Part shown: positions 25,645 to 34,961 of the stretch, one piece after another
Layout: each line of letters starts with the position of its first letter
How positions within the stretch are numbered: position 1 is the stretch's first letter
Source of the DNA: Burkholderiales bacterium
Lineage (GTDB): Bacteria; Pseudomonadota; Gammaproteobacteria; Burkholderiales; JABEVD01
DNA: 52,163 bases
Assembly: GCA_019753155.1 (NCBI GenBank)
Contig: JAIELG010000041.1
Location: forward strand, 1 to 52,163
Direction of reading: 5' to 3'
Position numbers and translations under genes: made by a program
The notes under the pieces: model-generated
The model's input: only the letters and a program-made list of their open reading frames with translations
Told to the model about the DNA's origin: nothing
Database searches by the model: none

Positions 25645-26937
25645 ATGGCACCTGTCATCAAGGTCGAGAATCTCTCGAAAAAATACATCATCGGCCATCG
25701 GAAACAGGAACGCTACACTGCACTGCGTGACGTGGTGGCGAATGGCGTCAAGCGCACGATAGGGAAATTGCTGCATCCGCATGCCGGGCAAAATGATCCC
25801 GAACACGAGGAATTCTGGGCACTGAAGGATGTCAGTTTCGACATTCAGCAAGGTGACCGGGTAGGCATCATCGGACGCAACGGTGCCGGCAAATCGACTC
25901 TGCTCAAGATACTCTCCCGCATTACGGAGCCGACTTCCGGAAAAATCTCCATCAAAGGCCGGGTGGCAAGCCTGCTTGAAGTCGGAACGGGCTTTCATCC
26001 CGAACTGACTGGAAGGGAAAACATTTATCTCAACGGCGCGATTCTCGGCATGAGCCGCGCCGAGATCAAGCGGAAATTCGATGAAATCGTCGCTTTCGCC
26101 GAAGTGGAGAAGTTTCTCGACACCCCGGTCAAACACTATTCAAGCGGGATGTATGTCCGGCTCGCGTTTGCGGTTGCAGCACATCTCGAACCGGAAATCC
26201 TGATCGTCGATGAAGTGCTGGCGGTCGGCGATGCCCAGTTCCAGAAAAAGTGCCTGGGGAAGATGGAGGAAGTGTCCCTTACAGGTGGGAGGACCGTCTT
26301 GTTTGTAAGCCATCAAATGGGAGCCATAGCGCAGTTTTGCAACAAAGCACTTCTTCTTGACAAGGGCATGATTACCCAGAGCGGTGAGGTCAAGCATGTA
26401 GTCAACTACTACATGAACCTCTCAGCGAACAACATGGATGGATTTAAGGCTGAAACAGCCGCTGGTCACAAGGATGTTGCCATCGTAAGGGCTCAATCTT
26501 ATGATATCGATGGCAATCCGTCAGTCAATTTCATGCATGATCAAAAAATTGTCATCGTGATTACCTGCAAAGTTAATCGATGGATCAATGGCGTGGATGT
26601 GCGTGTTGCCGTGAGAGACTCTAAGCGAAATGTTTTTACTACGGATACAGAAGGCATGGAATTGCTCGCTCAAAACGAAGAAGCGCCAGAGGAACTACAC
26701 GCCACCGTGGTGATCCCCGCGGGAATTCTGAGACCAGAGCAGTACTTTTTCAAGCTCGCCGCGTATATTCCGAATCAGGCCATACTTGACCTCGTTGAAG
26801 ACGCATTATCCGTCACCGTTGTAGATGGCGGTTCCAAATACGCGGCAAGCGAAGGCCTGGATTACGGGTGTGTGTTTGTCGATTGCAAATGGGTAATCGA
26901 CACAAATCCATCTCATCAGAAAGCGTTGTCGTTATGA
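25645..26937 (+). CDS. wzt: Polysaccharide ABC transporter ATPase with C-terminal binding domain (Wzt-like)
   Basis: 430 residues from the ATG at 25645. The ABC domain (about 1-255) has Walker A GRNGAGKST at 77-85, the signature SSGMYVRLAFA near 164 and Walker B EILIVDEVLAVGD. It is followed by a Wzt_C-type beta-sandwich (about 265-420) of the kind that reads the non-reducing end cap of the O-chain. Base composition falls sharply between the two parts (35 of 60 G+C in row 25861-25920, 20 of 60 in row 26521-26580), which suggests that the specificity domain was swapped. Its stop overlaps the next start (ATGA). Confidence 0.93.
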   Translation: MAPVIKVENLSKKYIIGHRKQERYTALRDVVANGVKRTIGKLLHPHAGQNDPEHEEFWALKDVSFDIQQGDRVGIIGRNGAGKSTLLKILSRITEPTSGKISIKGRVASLLEVGTGFHPELTGRENIYLNGAILGMSRAEIKRKFDEIVAFAEVEKFLDTPVKHYSSGMYVRLAFAVAAHLEPEILIVDEVLAVGDAQFQKKCLGKMEEVSLTGGRTVLFVSHQMGAIAQFCNKALLLDKGMITQSGEVKHVVNYYMNLSANNMDGFKAETAAGHKDVAIVRAQSYDIDGNPSVNFMHDQKIVIVITCKVNRWINGVDVRVAVRDSKRNVFTTDTEGMELLAQNEEAPEELHATVVIPAGILRPEQYFFKLAAYIPNQAILDLVEDALSVTVVDGGSKYAASEGLDYGCVFVDCKWVIDTNPSHQKALSL

Positions 26938-27755
26938 AAATGTTTAACAAACAAATCCAGCTTCGAGAATTTTCTCCACCTATAATCTTTAGGTTATTAA
27001 AAAAGGTTAGATATGGACTCATGTCTTCCGCTGCAAAAAAAGCCATAGAAGAGCAGATCGCAAAAGAAGAGGCAAATCGCGTTCGACCTTACACAAGCCC
27101 CGTACTGAAATCTTATAGCCAATTCAACGAGGATCTGTTGATTGATCTTCTTTTTTTATCAAAGGATAATGGCTTTTATGTTGATGTAGGCGCCAATGAT
27201 CCAGTATTCAATAGTAATACCAAACGCTTTTATGACAAAGGTTGGCATGGAATCAATATTGAGCCGGGCGTCGAGCAATTTGAAAAATTCGCTTCGAGCA
27301 GGCCACGCGACATAAATTTAAACGTTGGCGTGGGATCCGTTAAAGGAAAAGTTGTTTTCTATAAGGTGGTCGGGGACTCAACACTCTCATCATTCAACAA
27401 AAACGTTGCTGAGAAAATGGCAACCAAATTTAAACTAAGCGTTGACGAGACTGACGTGACAGTTTTCCGGCTGGAAGATATATTCGATACCTACGTAAAG
27501 AACCGACATGTCGATTTCATCTCGATAGATGCAGAAGGCATTGATCTTGAGGTATTAAAAAGTAATGACTGGGATAAATTCAGACCATCTCTAGTCATGG
27601 TAGAAGTGGACAGCCAGTACTCTGAAATAATCACATATATGTCCAGCCACAATTATCTTCACGTTTTCAATAACTTTCACAACGCTTTCTTTTTGGATAG
27701 GAAAACGTCAGAAATAACTTTAAAAACCTTAGTAGATGATGCCCTCGTTCAATAA
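26934..27755 (+). CDS. FkbM family methyltransferase
   Basis: 273 residues from the ATG at 26934, overlapping the wzt stop. The SAM-binding loop appears as FYVDVGANDPVFNSNT at about 82-97, then GINIEPGVEQFEKF and the IDAEGIDLEVL segment late in the domain, all FkbM hallmarks. The enzymes put methyl groups on sugar hydroxyls. Next to Wzt, such a methyltransferase often makes the chain-terminating cap that the Wzt C-terminal domain recognises, a plausible job here. It overlaps the next gene by 20 bases. Confidence 0.88.
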   Translation: MKMFNKQIQLREFSPPIIFRLLKKVRYGLMSSAAKKAIEEQIAKEEANRVRPYTSPVLKSYSQFNEDLLIDLLFLSKDNGFYVDVGANDPVFNSNTKRFYDKGWHGINIEPGVEQFEKFASSRPRDINLNVGVGSVKGKVVFYKVVGDSTLSSFNKNVAEKMATKFKLSVDETDVTVFRLEDIFDTYVKNRHVDFISIDAEGIDLEVLKSNDWDKFRPSLVMVEVDSQYSEIITYMSSHNYLHVFNNFHNAFFLDRKTSEITLKTLVDDALVQ

Positions 27756-28770
27756 TGGTCTAAAAATTTCGGTATGCATCCCCGTCTATAACTGCGCGGA
27801 ATTCTTGGGACAGGCCCTAGATTCAATTCTTCCGCAGACTGACGACCGAATCGAAGTAGTCGTGTACGATGGCGGATCTACAGATGGGACGCCCGAGCTG
27901 ATGAGTTATTATTCCAAGGCTTGGGCCAATTTACGTTATCACAGGGACAGCCATCGTGGCGGAATAGATGCCGACTTGGCGACCTGCGTCGGATTCGCAC
28001 AGGGCGAATATTGCTGGCTATTCAGCGGTGATGATGTAATGCGCCCAGGAGCAATTGAGAGGGCTCTTAATTGGTTAAATGAGAAACACGACATCCTGAT
28101 ATGCAACCATACAATTTGCAACAAGGAAATGGTTATATCTCATGTACATACGGTATTGCAGCCTGACCAAGCATTCACTGCAAACTTAGCAAATAAAGAG
28201 GAACGGCTGGAATGGTTCCGACGTGCCGTTACATCGGAAGCCTATTTTAGTTTCCTCAGCGGTCTGATCGTTCGTCGCGAGAAATGGCATAACGGGACAT
28301 TACATGAGGCATTTAACCGGAGCTGTTGGGGGCATGTGGCCCGTGTATTTGGGTTGATATCTTCCGGACTGAAGGTTTGCTATGTTGCGGAGGTGTGGCT
28401 GGATCAGCGCGGTGAAAATGATTCATTCATGGACAAGGGGATTGTTAACCGAATAAGGATTGGAATCGAAGGATACCATATGCTTGCGGATAACTTTTTC
28501 GGGCACGACAGCATCGAAGCTTTCCATATCAGGCGGGTAATTCGGCATGAATTTCCGCTCATGACAATGTTGTATACCAAGGTTCAATGCCACCTGCATC
28601 CAGAAAAGGAAGACAGAGTGCTCCTGGATCGGCTTGCCAAGTTGGCCTATTGTGATAATTCACCCGCCATCCTGTCAGACAGACTCATTTATTTAGCAAC
28701 TTCATACCGGCTATTCGTTGTAGTCAGATTCGCATACCGAGCCTTCAAAAAGATCCGCCGGATATTGTAG
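27736..28770 (+). CDS. Family 2 glycosyltransferase
   Basis: 344 residues. The GT-A domain has ISVCIPVYNCAEFL, the VVYDGGSTDGT nucleotide-binding motif and CWLFSGDDVM with the DxD-like metal site. The C-terminal region (FHIRRVIRHEFPL) is shared with the next gene, so the two are paralogues in tandem. It begins inside the FkbM gene. Sugar specificity is unknown; GT2 O-antigen enzymes often add rhamnose, galactose or similar. Confidence 0.87.
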   Translation: MMPSFNNGLKISVCIPVYNCAEFLGQALDSILPQTDDRIEVVVYDGGSTDGTPELMSYYSKAWANLRYHRDSHRGGIDADLATCVGFAQGEYCWLFSGDDVMRPGAIERALNWLNEKHDILICNHTICNKEMVISHVHTVLQPDQAFTANLANKEERLEWFRRAVTSEAYFSFLSGLIVRREKWHNGTLHEAFNRSCWGHVARVFGLISSGLKVCYVAEVWLDQRGENDSFMDKGIVNRIRIGIEGYHMLADNFFGHDSIEAFHIRRVIRHEFPLMTMLYTKVQCHLHPEKEDRVLLDRLAKLAYCDNSPAILSDRLIYLATSYRLFVVVRFAYRAFKKIRRIL

Positions 28771-28780
28771 GATTCCTGAA

Positions 28781-29794
28781 ATGATCCGCCTGTCGATTTG
28801 CATACCAACATACAACTACGGCGAATTTATCGGCCAGACACTGGATAGCCTTCTGCCGCAAGCCACTTCGGAAGTCGAAGTAATCGTTCTGGATGGCGGG
28901 TCGACCGATAACACGACCGAGAAAGTTGCCGCCAGACAGCGAAATTATCCGCAACTGTCCTACCACCACCAGGATTTCCGGGGAGGAATCGACCGGGACA
29001 TCGAAAAGGTGGTCAGTCTGGCGCATGGGCAATACTGCTGGCTATTTTCTGCGGATGACATCATGGCGCCGGGGGCGATTGACAAGGTGCTGGCTGCCAT
29101 TGAATCAAACTGCGATATCTATCTGTGCGAGCATGATTTGTGCAATCTGGAAATGGAACCCATTGGCAAATATCCGCCGCCTTTCAACGGCCTTTCCCAT
29201 TCCAGGTTATTCGATTTAGTGGACTCTTCGCAGAGAGCCGAATATTTTCGTTTGGCCAGGACCAGCGAGGCTTTTTTCAGTTTTTTGGCAGGGCCAATAT
29301 TCAAGAAAACAGTATGGGATAGCCCAAACATACCTGACTCGTTTCGCAGCACATGCTGGATCGTTGCCGGCCACCTATTAAGCATGATTCCCTTAGGCAT
29401 CACTGTGCAATATATGGGGGAAACACTGCTTAGCAAACGGGAAGGGAATGACTCTTTCTCGAACGGCAGTATGGTCAACCGGCATCGCATCACCATCGAA
29501 GCTTTTCAACATGTAGCCAATGTGGTGTTCGGTGAGCATTCCGAAGAAGCATTTCATATCAGGCGCGTTCTTCAGTTCGACATTCCCTTTCGCGCCCTGC
29601 TATTTTCAAAATTGAAAGCAGCCGAGCATCCCGAGACCGAAGACATCAATATTCTAAATCGTATCGCAAGAATGCATTACACCGACCCGAGCCTGAGCAA
29701 CCGGGTAAAATACCTTCTGTACAAAATGGCCTCTCCCATTTTTCTCAAAGCCGCATTTGGATTTAAAAAATGGCTGCGGAACACATGGGCATGA
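28781..29794 (+). CDS. Family 2 glycosyltransferase, paralogue of the preceding gene
   Basis: 337 residues. The motifs match the upstream copy almost position by position: LSICIPTYNYGEFIGQTLDS, VLDGGSTDNT, CWLFSADDIMAPGAID and FHIRRVLQFDIPF. The gene lies ten bases after its paralogue. A second copy with altered donor or acceptor could add a different or repeated sugar of the same chain. Confidence 0.87.
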   Translation: MIRLSICIPTYNYGEFIGQTLDSLLPQATSEVEVIVLDGGSTDNTTEKVAARQRNYPQLSYHHQDFRGGIDRDIEKVVSLAHGQYCWLFSADDIMAPGAIDKVLAAIESNCDIYLCEHDLCNLEMEPIGKYPPPFNGLSHSRLFDLVDSSQRAEYFRLARTSEAFFSFLAGPIFKKTVWDSPNIPDSFRSTCWIVAGHLLSMIPLGITVQYMGETLLSKREGNDSFSNGSMVNRHRITIEAFQHVANVVFGEHSEEAFHIRRVLQFDIPFRALLFSKLKAAEHPETEDINILNRIARMHYTDPSLSNRVKYLLYKMASPIFLKAAFGFKKWLRNTWA

Positions 29795-29876
29795 ATTTGA
29801 TAGGGTTGAATTGCAATTGGCCCGCAGCGCGAGGTTATCATGTCCGACAGCGCCGTATAGAAAGCATGGCCAGATT

Positions 29877-31076
29877 ATGAGAATATTAATCGTCATGACT
29901 CACTATCCCTATCCTCCCAGGACGGGCAGCGCGATACTCGCCTATCGGAATATAAAGGAATTGGCGAAAAGACATTCTATCCATTTTGTATGTGCCGATG
30001 ACGCGAAAGAACGAGGAGATCTTGACGAATTTGTGGAGCATATTGAATTTGTGAGGCGAAAAAATCGATCACTTTTTATAAAGCTGCTTCGCTATGCCTT
30101 CTATATGTTGCGCGGATTTCCCGCCTGGATGATATCGAGCATGTCTAACGAGATGCGCAGTCGAGTAACCCAATTGATCGACCAACAGGATTTCGACGCC
30201 ATATTGCTTTATGAAATTACTGCAATTCAGTACTGCCCACAATACAGCTATAAAAACATGATCGTCAACATCGAAGACCCACCGTCACTCAAACTTGATC
30301 GCCTGAGGGCACTCGAAGTATGGTCCTTTTGGCAAAAAGTCAGTCTATATGTTCTAGGAAAATTAACCGCGCGATATGAGAAAAGCATTATCCCAAAACT
30401 GGCAAAGGTTCTTGTGCTTTCCGAAACAGATCGGCAAGACATGAATAAGCAACAGGGTTACAACAATCTTGGGTACATAACGTATGGAATAGACGAAATA
30501 CCTTCTACTGAGATCGTCTCATACGAAAGGCGCACGAAAGGGATGATTGTTTTTTCCGGAAATATGCATCACCCACCCAATGTCGATGGTGCCTTGTTTT
30601 TTTTGCGGCATATTTTTCATCTGGTGTTAAAGGAATATCCCTCCGCAAAACTTTGGATTGTTGGGACTTCACCGGATAATCGCATCATCGCCGCCGCAAG
30701 GTGTTTTAAAGAACATGTTGTCATTACCGGAAAAGTGAGCAGTCTTACGCAATATCTAAGCCATGCTTCAGTTTGCATTTGCCCGGTCAGATTGAAAATT
30801 GGCGTCCAGACGAAAATTCTTGAGGCATTATGTTGGGGTACACCTGTAGTCACGACTCATGCCGGAAACAACGGCATACAGGGTTCATCCGGCAAACAGC
30901 TTTGGGTCGAGGATGCTCCGGATCAATTCGCACATCATGTTGCAGCGCTCCTTCGAGGGGAGAACTGGCGCACACTCTCCGGAGAAGGCAGAAAGCTGGT
31001 AACGGAGCATTTCACTTGGGAAAGAAGTACGGCAGAGCTTGAACAAAACCTCGAATTTGTCCGAAACGCCGCATGA
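29877..31076 (+). CDS. Family 4 glycosyltransferase
   Basis: 399 residues from the ATG at 29877; upstream in-frame starts would add 40 residues unlike any GT4 N terminus. The protein opens MRILIVMTHYPYPPRTGSA. The C-terminal domain has FSGNMHHPPNVDGALFFL and CPVRLKIGVQTKILEAL. This GNM..PPN pattern is frequent in sugar transferases of the exosortase-linked TIGR03087-type and related groups. It ends just where a gmd remnant begins. Confidence 0.85.
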   Translation: MRILIVMTHYPYPPRTGSAILAYRNIKELAKRHSIHFVCADDAKERGDLDEFVEHIEFVRRKNRSLFIKLLRYAFYMLRGFPAWMISSMSNEMRSRVTQLIDQQDFDAILLYEITAIQYCPQYSYKNMIVNIEDPPSLKLDRLRALEVWSFWQKVSLYVLGKLTARYEKSIIPKLAKVLVLSETDRQDMNKQQGYNNLGYITYGIDEIPSTEIVSYERRTKGMIVFSGNMHHPPNVDGALFFLRHIFHLVLKEYPSAKLWIVGTSPDNRIIAAARCFKEHVVITGKVSSLTQYLSHASVCICPVRLKIGVQTKILEALCWGTPVVTTHAGNNGIQGSSGKQLWVEDAPDQFAHHVAALLRGENWRTLSGEGRKLVTEHFTWERSTAELEQNLEFVRNAA

Positions 31077-31154
31077 TAAAAAGGCGCTCATCACCAGCAT
31101 CACGGGGCAGGACGGTGCCTGTCTGGCCAGCTGCTGCTGTCCAACGGTTACGGG
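31073..31154 (+). pseudogene. gmd: Remnant of GDP-mannose 4,6-dehydratase start
   Basis: The frame through 31078-31128 reads KKALITSITGQDGACLA, matching the conserved Gmd start KALITGITGQDGxYLAELLL. A one-base deletion near 31129 then shifts the frame; in the other frame the next codons read LLLSNGYG, again as in Gmd. Similarity ends near 31154 and the rest of the gene is gone. Gmd makes the precursor of GDP-fucose and related sugars. Confidence 0.72.
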
Positions 31155-31237
31155 TTATCGGCAAAAGTGGGAGCCAAATGTGAGTTTTCATGAACTCGTA
31201 ATTCTGATAGTGAATGCCGATCTGAAACCGCTTTGCG

Positions 31238-32200
31238 ATGCCAGCTAACTCACCCTCTGATCCACAACCGATGCTCAGTATACTGATCCCTGCATACAAC
31301 TATGCCGATGGTGTACGCCGCATCGTCGCCCCTCTCCTCGCAGAGAATCGGTCCGATATCGAGATTCTGGTTTCTGATGACAGCAGCAATGACGAGGTTG
31401 AAGTCATGATGCAAGCACAGGGAACCCACGCCTATCTGCGCTACACCAGGAATGTACCTTCCATTGGAGCCGTCAACAACTGGAACAGCCTACACCAGAA
31501 GGCGCAGGGTAGTTATGTTATTCTGATTCATCATGACGATTTCCCATTATCGGAAACCTTTGCCTCAGAACTTATCGCAGAACTCGAAAAATACTCATGG
31601 CCGGATACCCTCATCCTTTCCCGCCTTACTTATGATATTGCTGGCGACAGGATAAAACTTGGTATCTGCAATTATTTCAGGAGCATCATTGGGCGGCATT
31701 TTCCATCATATCTGTTCTTGAGAAACGTGATAGGGCCACCATCTGTGCTGGTAGTGAGGCGCGACTTGTTCAAGGGTTATGATCCCGCATTGAAATGGCT
31801 GGTTGACGTGGAAGCTTACTTCAGATTCCTGACGACGCAAACCCGGCGAGTAGCTTTCAGCCACTTGATGATGGCCACTTCTTATGGCTTACCCAATGGA
31901 ATTTCCACCACGCTAAGGGGCCAGGAAAAAGGCATTGCGAATACCGAACTTGCCCACCTTGAAGCAAAATATCCGGACAGTAGATTCCTGCGCCATATCC
32001 GGGGAACAGATGTTGCGGGAAAACTCCAGAGCGCACTTGAATGGCCACTGTGGGGGACTGTTAGAACAATCAGTTCGGTCTGTAATTTATTAATGCCCAC
32101 GGCGTCTCTCTCTATTGCTGTATCCCATCGCGCGCATTTCACGGGATCCGTTACCCTGAAGGAGAAAAGTGTTGGGTCGTGGATTCCTCCAACATTTTAA
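31238..32200 (+). CDS. Family 2 glycosyltransferase
   Basis: 320 residues. The GT-A domain opens LSILIPAYNYADGVRRI and has SDDSSNDEV and an IHHDDFPLS segment with the metal-binding acidic pair. Start at the ATG 31238; a later in-frame ATG at 31271 would also keep the domain. The region before it holds the gmd debris, so this gene was probably placed here by the same rearrangement. Confidence 0.85.
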   Translation: MPANSPSDPQPMLSILIPAYNYADGVRRIVAPLLAENRSDIEILVSDDSSNDEVEVMMQAQGTHAYLRYTRNVPSIGAVNNWNSLHQKAQGSYVILIHHDDFPLSETFASELIAELEKYSWPDTLILSRLTYDIAGDRIKLGICNYFRSIIGRHFPSYLFLRNVIGPPSVLVVRRDLFKGYDPALKWLVDVEAYFRFLTTQTRRVAFSHLMMATSYGLPNGISTTLRGQEKGIANTELAHLEAKYPDSRFLRHIRGTDVAGKLQSALEWPLWGTVRTISSVCNLLMPTASLSIAVSHRAHFTGSVTLKEKSVGSWIPPTF

Positions 32201-32245
32201 TGGAACATATCAGCAACCATTCCACTTAACCGTTAAAAGAATGAA

Positions 32246-32917
32246 ATGTTTTTCCCCAAAAAAATAACGTCGATCCGCCCTCAAGACAACGTTCTGGAAA
32301 TCGGGCCAGGATCAACCCCTCATCCCAGAAGCAATGCTTTTCTTGAATTTAATTTCAATACGCATCTGGACAAGATTTCGCAACGCGGTGGGGTTGCTAA
32401 AGAACCAGTTTTTGGCCACAGGCCAGTTTATTACTATGATGGAGGAAAATTTCCTTTTGAGGATAATCAGTTTGATTATGTGATATGTTCCCATGTAGTA
32501 GAACATGTTTCTGATCCTGCGGAATTTCTACATGAAATTTTCAGGGTTGGCTCGGGAAGAGGTTACCTTGAATACCCGTTGATTACTTACGAATATATGT
32601 ATAATTTTAAAGTCCATCTACATTTCGTAAAATTTGATTTCGACCTGATGGTACTGAGATATCTACCAAAATCTGATACCACATTCTCAGAATTTGCAGC
32701 CGTGAGCGCATTATTCAACAAGACCCTCGAACATGGCTGGAGTGATCTATGTGCAGCTAATAAGATGCTGTTTTTTGAAGGTTTCGAATTCCATCGCCCC
32801 TTTGCAGTGGAAAAAACATACGAAATAGAGAAACTACTGCCACATCTTTCTTTTGTCGTTCCGAAGAAAGCCGTGCGCAAGTTTATCGGTCAGGTATTAA
32901 ACAAGCTCGGCTTGTAA
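32246..32917 (+). CDS. Class I SAM-dependent methyltransferase
   Basis: 223 residues. Motif I appears as VLEIGPGSTPHPRS at about 16-29, followed by FPFEDNQFDYVICSHVVEHV near 70-90, the DxxxC/D..EH pattern of class I methyltransferases. C-terminal residues are not of a known special group. It may methylate a sugar or lipid in the polysaccharide pathway, but the substrate is not inferable. About 230 bases without a convincing gene separate it from the epimerase gene. Confidence 0.75.
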   Translation: MFFPKKITSIRPQDNVLEIGPGSTPHPRSNAFLEFNFNTHLDKISQRGGVAKEPVFGHRPVYYYDGGKFPFEDNQFDYVICSHVVEHVSDPAEFLHEIFRVGSGRGYLEYPLITYEYMYNFKVHLHFVKFDFDLMVLRYLPKSDTTFSEFAAVSALFNKTLEHGWSDLCAANKMLFFEGFEFHRPFAVEKTYEIEKLLPHLSFVVPKKAVRKFIGQVLNKLGL

Positions 32918-33148
32918 TTCCGCTATTTATTAAGAGAGCTATCGATAATACGAATGCATACAGGTTATACAACACAAAAGCAGAGTACCGAAAATAAAAA
33001 ATCCAGATAGCGCAGGTCGACTTCATCCCATGGAACAACAAAGAACACAGTCGAAGCAAAACAACTCATCATCACCGACAACCATTCTGGAATATGGTTG
33101 CAGCCTCCCCCAGTTAGAAAAGGTGGCCTCGTTAATGAAAATAGCATT

Positions 33149-34090
33149 ATGAAACATTGTTGTGTTGTGGGGGGCACCGGATTCATCGGGGTGAAGGTGG
33201 TTCACGCCCTTAGGATATCAGGTAGAAAAGTCACCGTTGTGGGCAGAAGTACGCAGCCCTCAAGACTACTACCGGAAGATGTGGCTTACTTTGCAGGAGA
33301 CATCGCAGATAATAGATTCATGGCAGCACGGTTGCAAAATGCAGACGAAATCATTGACCTCGCCTATTCGAGCGTGCCCAAGACCAGTTTCGAAAATCCT
33401 GTCGGAGATATTCTAAGCAACCTGCCTGCCTCCGTAGGGATGTTCGAACTCGCCTGCACATTTCAGATCAAAAAAATGATCTTCGTTTCTTCAGGAGGGA
33501 CCATTTATGGGGAACCGCTCGCGCTTCCCATTCTGGAAACCCACCCAACCGATCCGATCTCTCCCTATGGCATCACCAAGCTGGCATTGGAGAAATATGC
33601 ATTCATGTTTCACAGACTCAAGAATCTCCCCATTACATGCGTTCGACCTTCGAACCCCTTTGGGGAAGGGCAGAAACCATATATAGGACAAGGTTTCGTT
33701 GCAACAGCCATCGCGTCAGTCTTGTCCGACACCGAGATCACGTTATTTGGCCACACTGGAACGGTGCGTGATTATATCTATATCGACGATCTTGCCAGGG
33801 GCATCGTTGCCGCGCTGGATTCTGGGTTGCCCGGTGAGTGCTACAATATAGGCTCAGGCATCGGACGAAACAACACGGAGATCGTCGCTTCAATATCCCG
33901 CATTGCAATAGAATATGGCATGGAGCCACGGGTGCACCGCCAGCCTGAAAGGCCTTTCGATGTCAGCGCAAATATCCTGGACTGCAGCAAGCTACACAAA
34001 ATTTCAGGATGGGAACCCCATATCGATTTCGAGGAGGCAATTCACCGGACATTCACTTGGTACTTAGCGCATGTCCATGATTATCAGTAA
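33149..34090 (+). CDS. NAD-dependent epimerase/dehydratase (GalE-like SDR)
   Basis: 313 residues from the ATG at 33149; an upstream TTG at 33098 would add a poor N terminus. The Rossmann motif VVGGTGFIG sits at about 6-14, the catalytic Tyr and Lys in SPYGITK, with VSSGGTIYGE before it. It fits extended SDR nucleotide-sugar epimerases or dehydratases acting on UDP- or GDP-sugars. The exact sugar cannot be fixed. Its end overlaps the fucosyltransferase start by 20 bases. Confidence 0.82.
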   Translation: MKHCCVVGGTGFIGVKVVHALRISGRKVTVVGRSTQPSRLLPEDVAYFAGDIADNRFMAARLQNADEIIDLAYSSVPKTSFENPVGDILSNLPASVGMFELACTFQIKKMIFVSSGGTIYGEPLALPILETHPTDPISPYGITKLALEKYAFMFHRLKNLPITCVRPSNPFGEGQKPYIGQGFVATAIASVLSDTEITLFGHTGTVRDYIYIDDLARGIVAALDSGLPGECYNIGSGIGRNNTEIVASISRIAIEYGMEPRVHRQPERPFDVSANILDCSKLHKISGWEPHIDFEEAIHRTFTWYLAHVHDYQ

Positions 34091-34955
34091 TATCCTTGGC
34101 GGCCTCGGCAACCAGATGTTTCAATATGCAGCCGGGCGAGCGCTATCGTTGAGTAATCACACAGAACTGTGCCTCGATATCAGCGGATTTGAAAGCTACA
34201 AATTGCACCATGGATTTCTATTGAATCAAGTCTTTTCGCTTCCGGCGAACATTGCTTCGAAGCGCGACATCAGGAAAGTGCTGGGATGGCAGGCTTCTCC
34301 CAAACTCAGAAGAGTTTTGTTTCATCCGCGATTTTCCTGGCTGCGCAGCAAGCGGATGGTCGTGGAGCCGCATTTCAATTTTTGGTCAGGCTTGGGCGCG
34401 GCTCCATCCGACTGCTACCTGTACGGATATTGGCAATCTGAAAAATACTTTGCGGATCATACCGACACCATCAGGGCCGATTTCGCTTTCGCCCGCCCCC
34501 TGGATGAGCGAAACCGGCAAATAGTGGAAATGATGCGCCAATCCAATGCCGTCAGCCTGCACATTCGTCGCGGGGATTATGCATCCGACCCGAGAACCTT
34601 GTCCACTCACGGATTATGCCCGCTCGAGTATTACCGTGCTGCGGTAAAAATTGTCGCCGACCGCGTCGCATCGCCAAGCTTTTTCATATTTTCGGACGAT
34701 ATCGCCTGGGCGAAGGAGAATCTTGAAATTTCCATGCCTTGCCATTTCATCGGCCACAACCAGGGGGCAGAGAGCTGCAGGGACATGCAGTTGATGAGTC
34801 AGTGCAGACACCATATCATTGCCAACAGCTCCTTCAGCTGGTGGGGAGCGTGGCTCAATCCGGACCCGCAAAAAATCGTGATTGCGCCCAGAAAATGGTT
34901 CGCCGACGGCAAGGCGGTGGAAGACTTGATACCCGAAAACTGGTTGCAGATCTGA
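34071..34955 (+). CDS. Alpha-1,2-fucosyltransferase (GT11)
   Basis: 294 residues. All GT11 signatures are present: GGLGNQMFQYA at about 10-20, HIRRGDY at 164-170 and NSSFSWWGAWL near the C terminus. GT11 enzymes move L-fucose, or less often another sugar, from GDP-fucose onto galactose of O-antigens and blood-group-like glycans. GDP-fucose needs Gmd and Fcl, yet the only gmd trace in the window is broken, so donor supply must come from elsewhere in the genome. Translation is probably coupled to the overlapping epimerase gene. Confidence 0.93.
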   Translation: MSMIISNILGGLGNQMFQYAAGRALSLSNHTELCLDISGFESYKLHHGFLLNQVFSLPANIASKRDIRKVLGWQASPKLRRVLFHPRFSWLRSKRMVVEPHFNFWSGLGAAPSDCYLYGYWQSEKYFADHTDTIRADFAFARPLDERNRQIVEMMRQSNAVSLHIRRGDYASDPRTLSTHGLCPLEYYRAAVKIVADRVASPSFFIFSDDIAWAKENLEISMPCHFIGHNQGAESCRDMQLMSQCRHHIIANSSFSWWGAWLNPDPQKIVIAPRKWFADGKAVEDLIPENWLQI

Positions 34956-34961
34956 CTGATC

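Noticed and set aside
31154-31237. Further gmd or fcl sequence after the remnant
   Set aside because: All frames were read and no Gmd or Fcl motif continues beyond about 31154.
32965-33186. A 73-residue minus-strand frame between the methyltransferase and epimerase genes
   Set aside because: Mixed hydrophobic content, no ribosome site, and it overlaps the epimerase start. No evidence for a gene.
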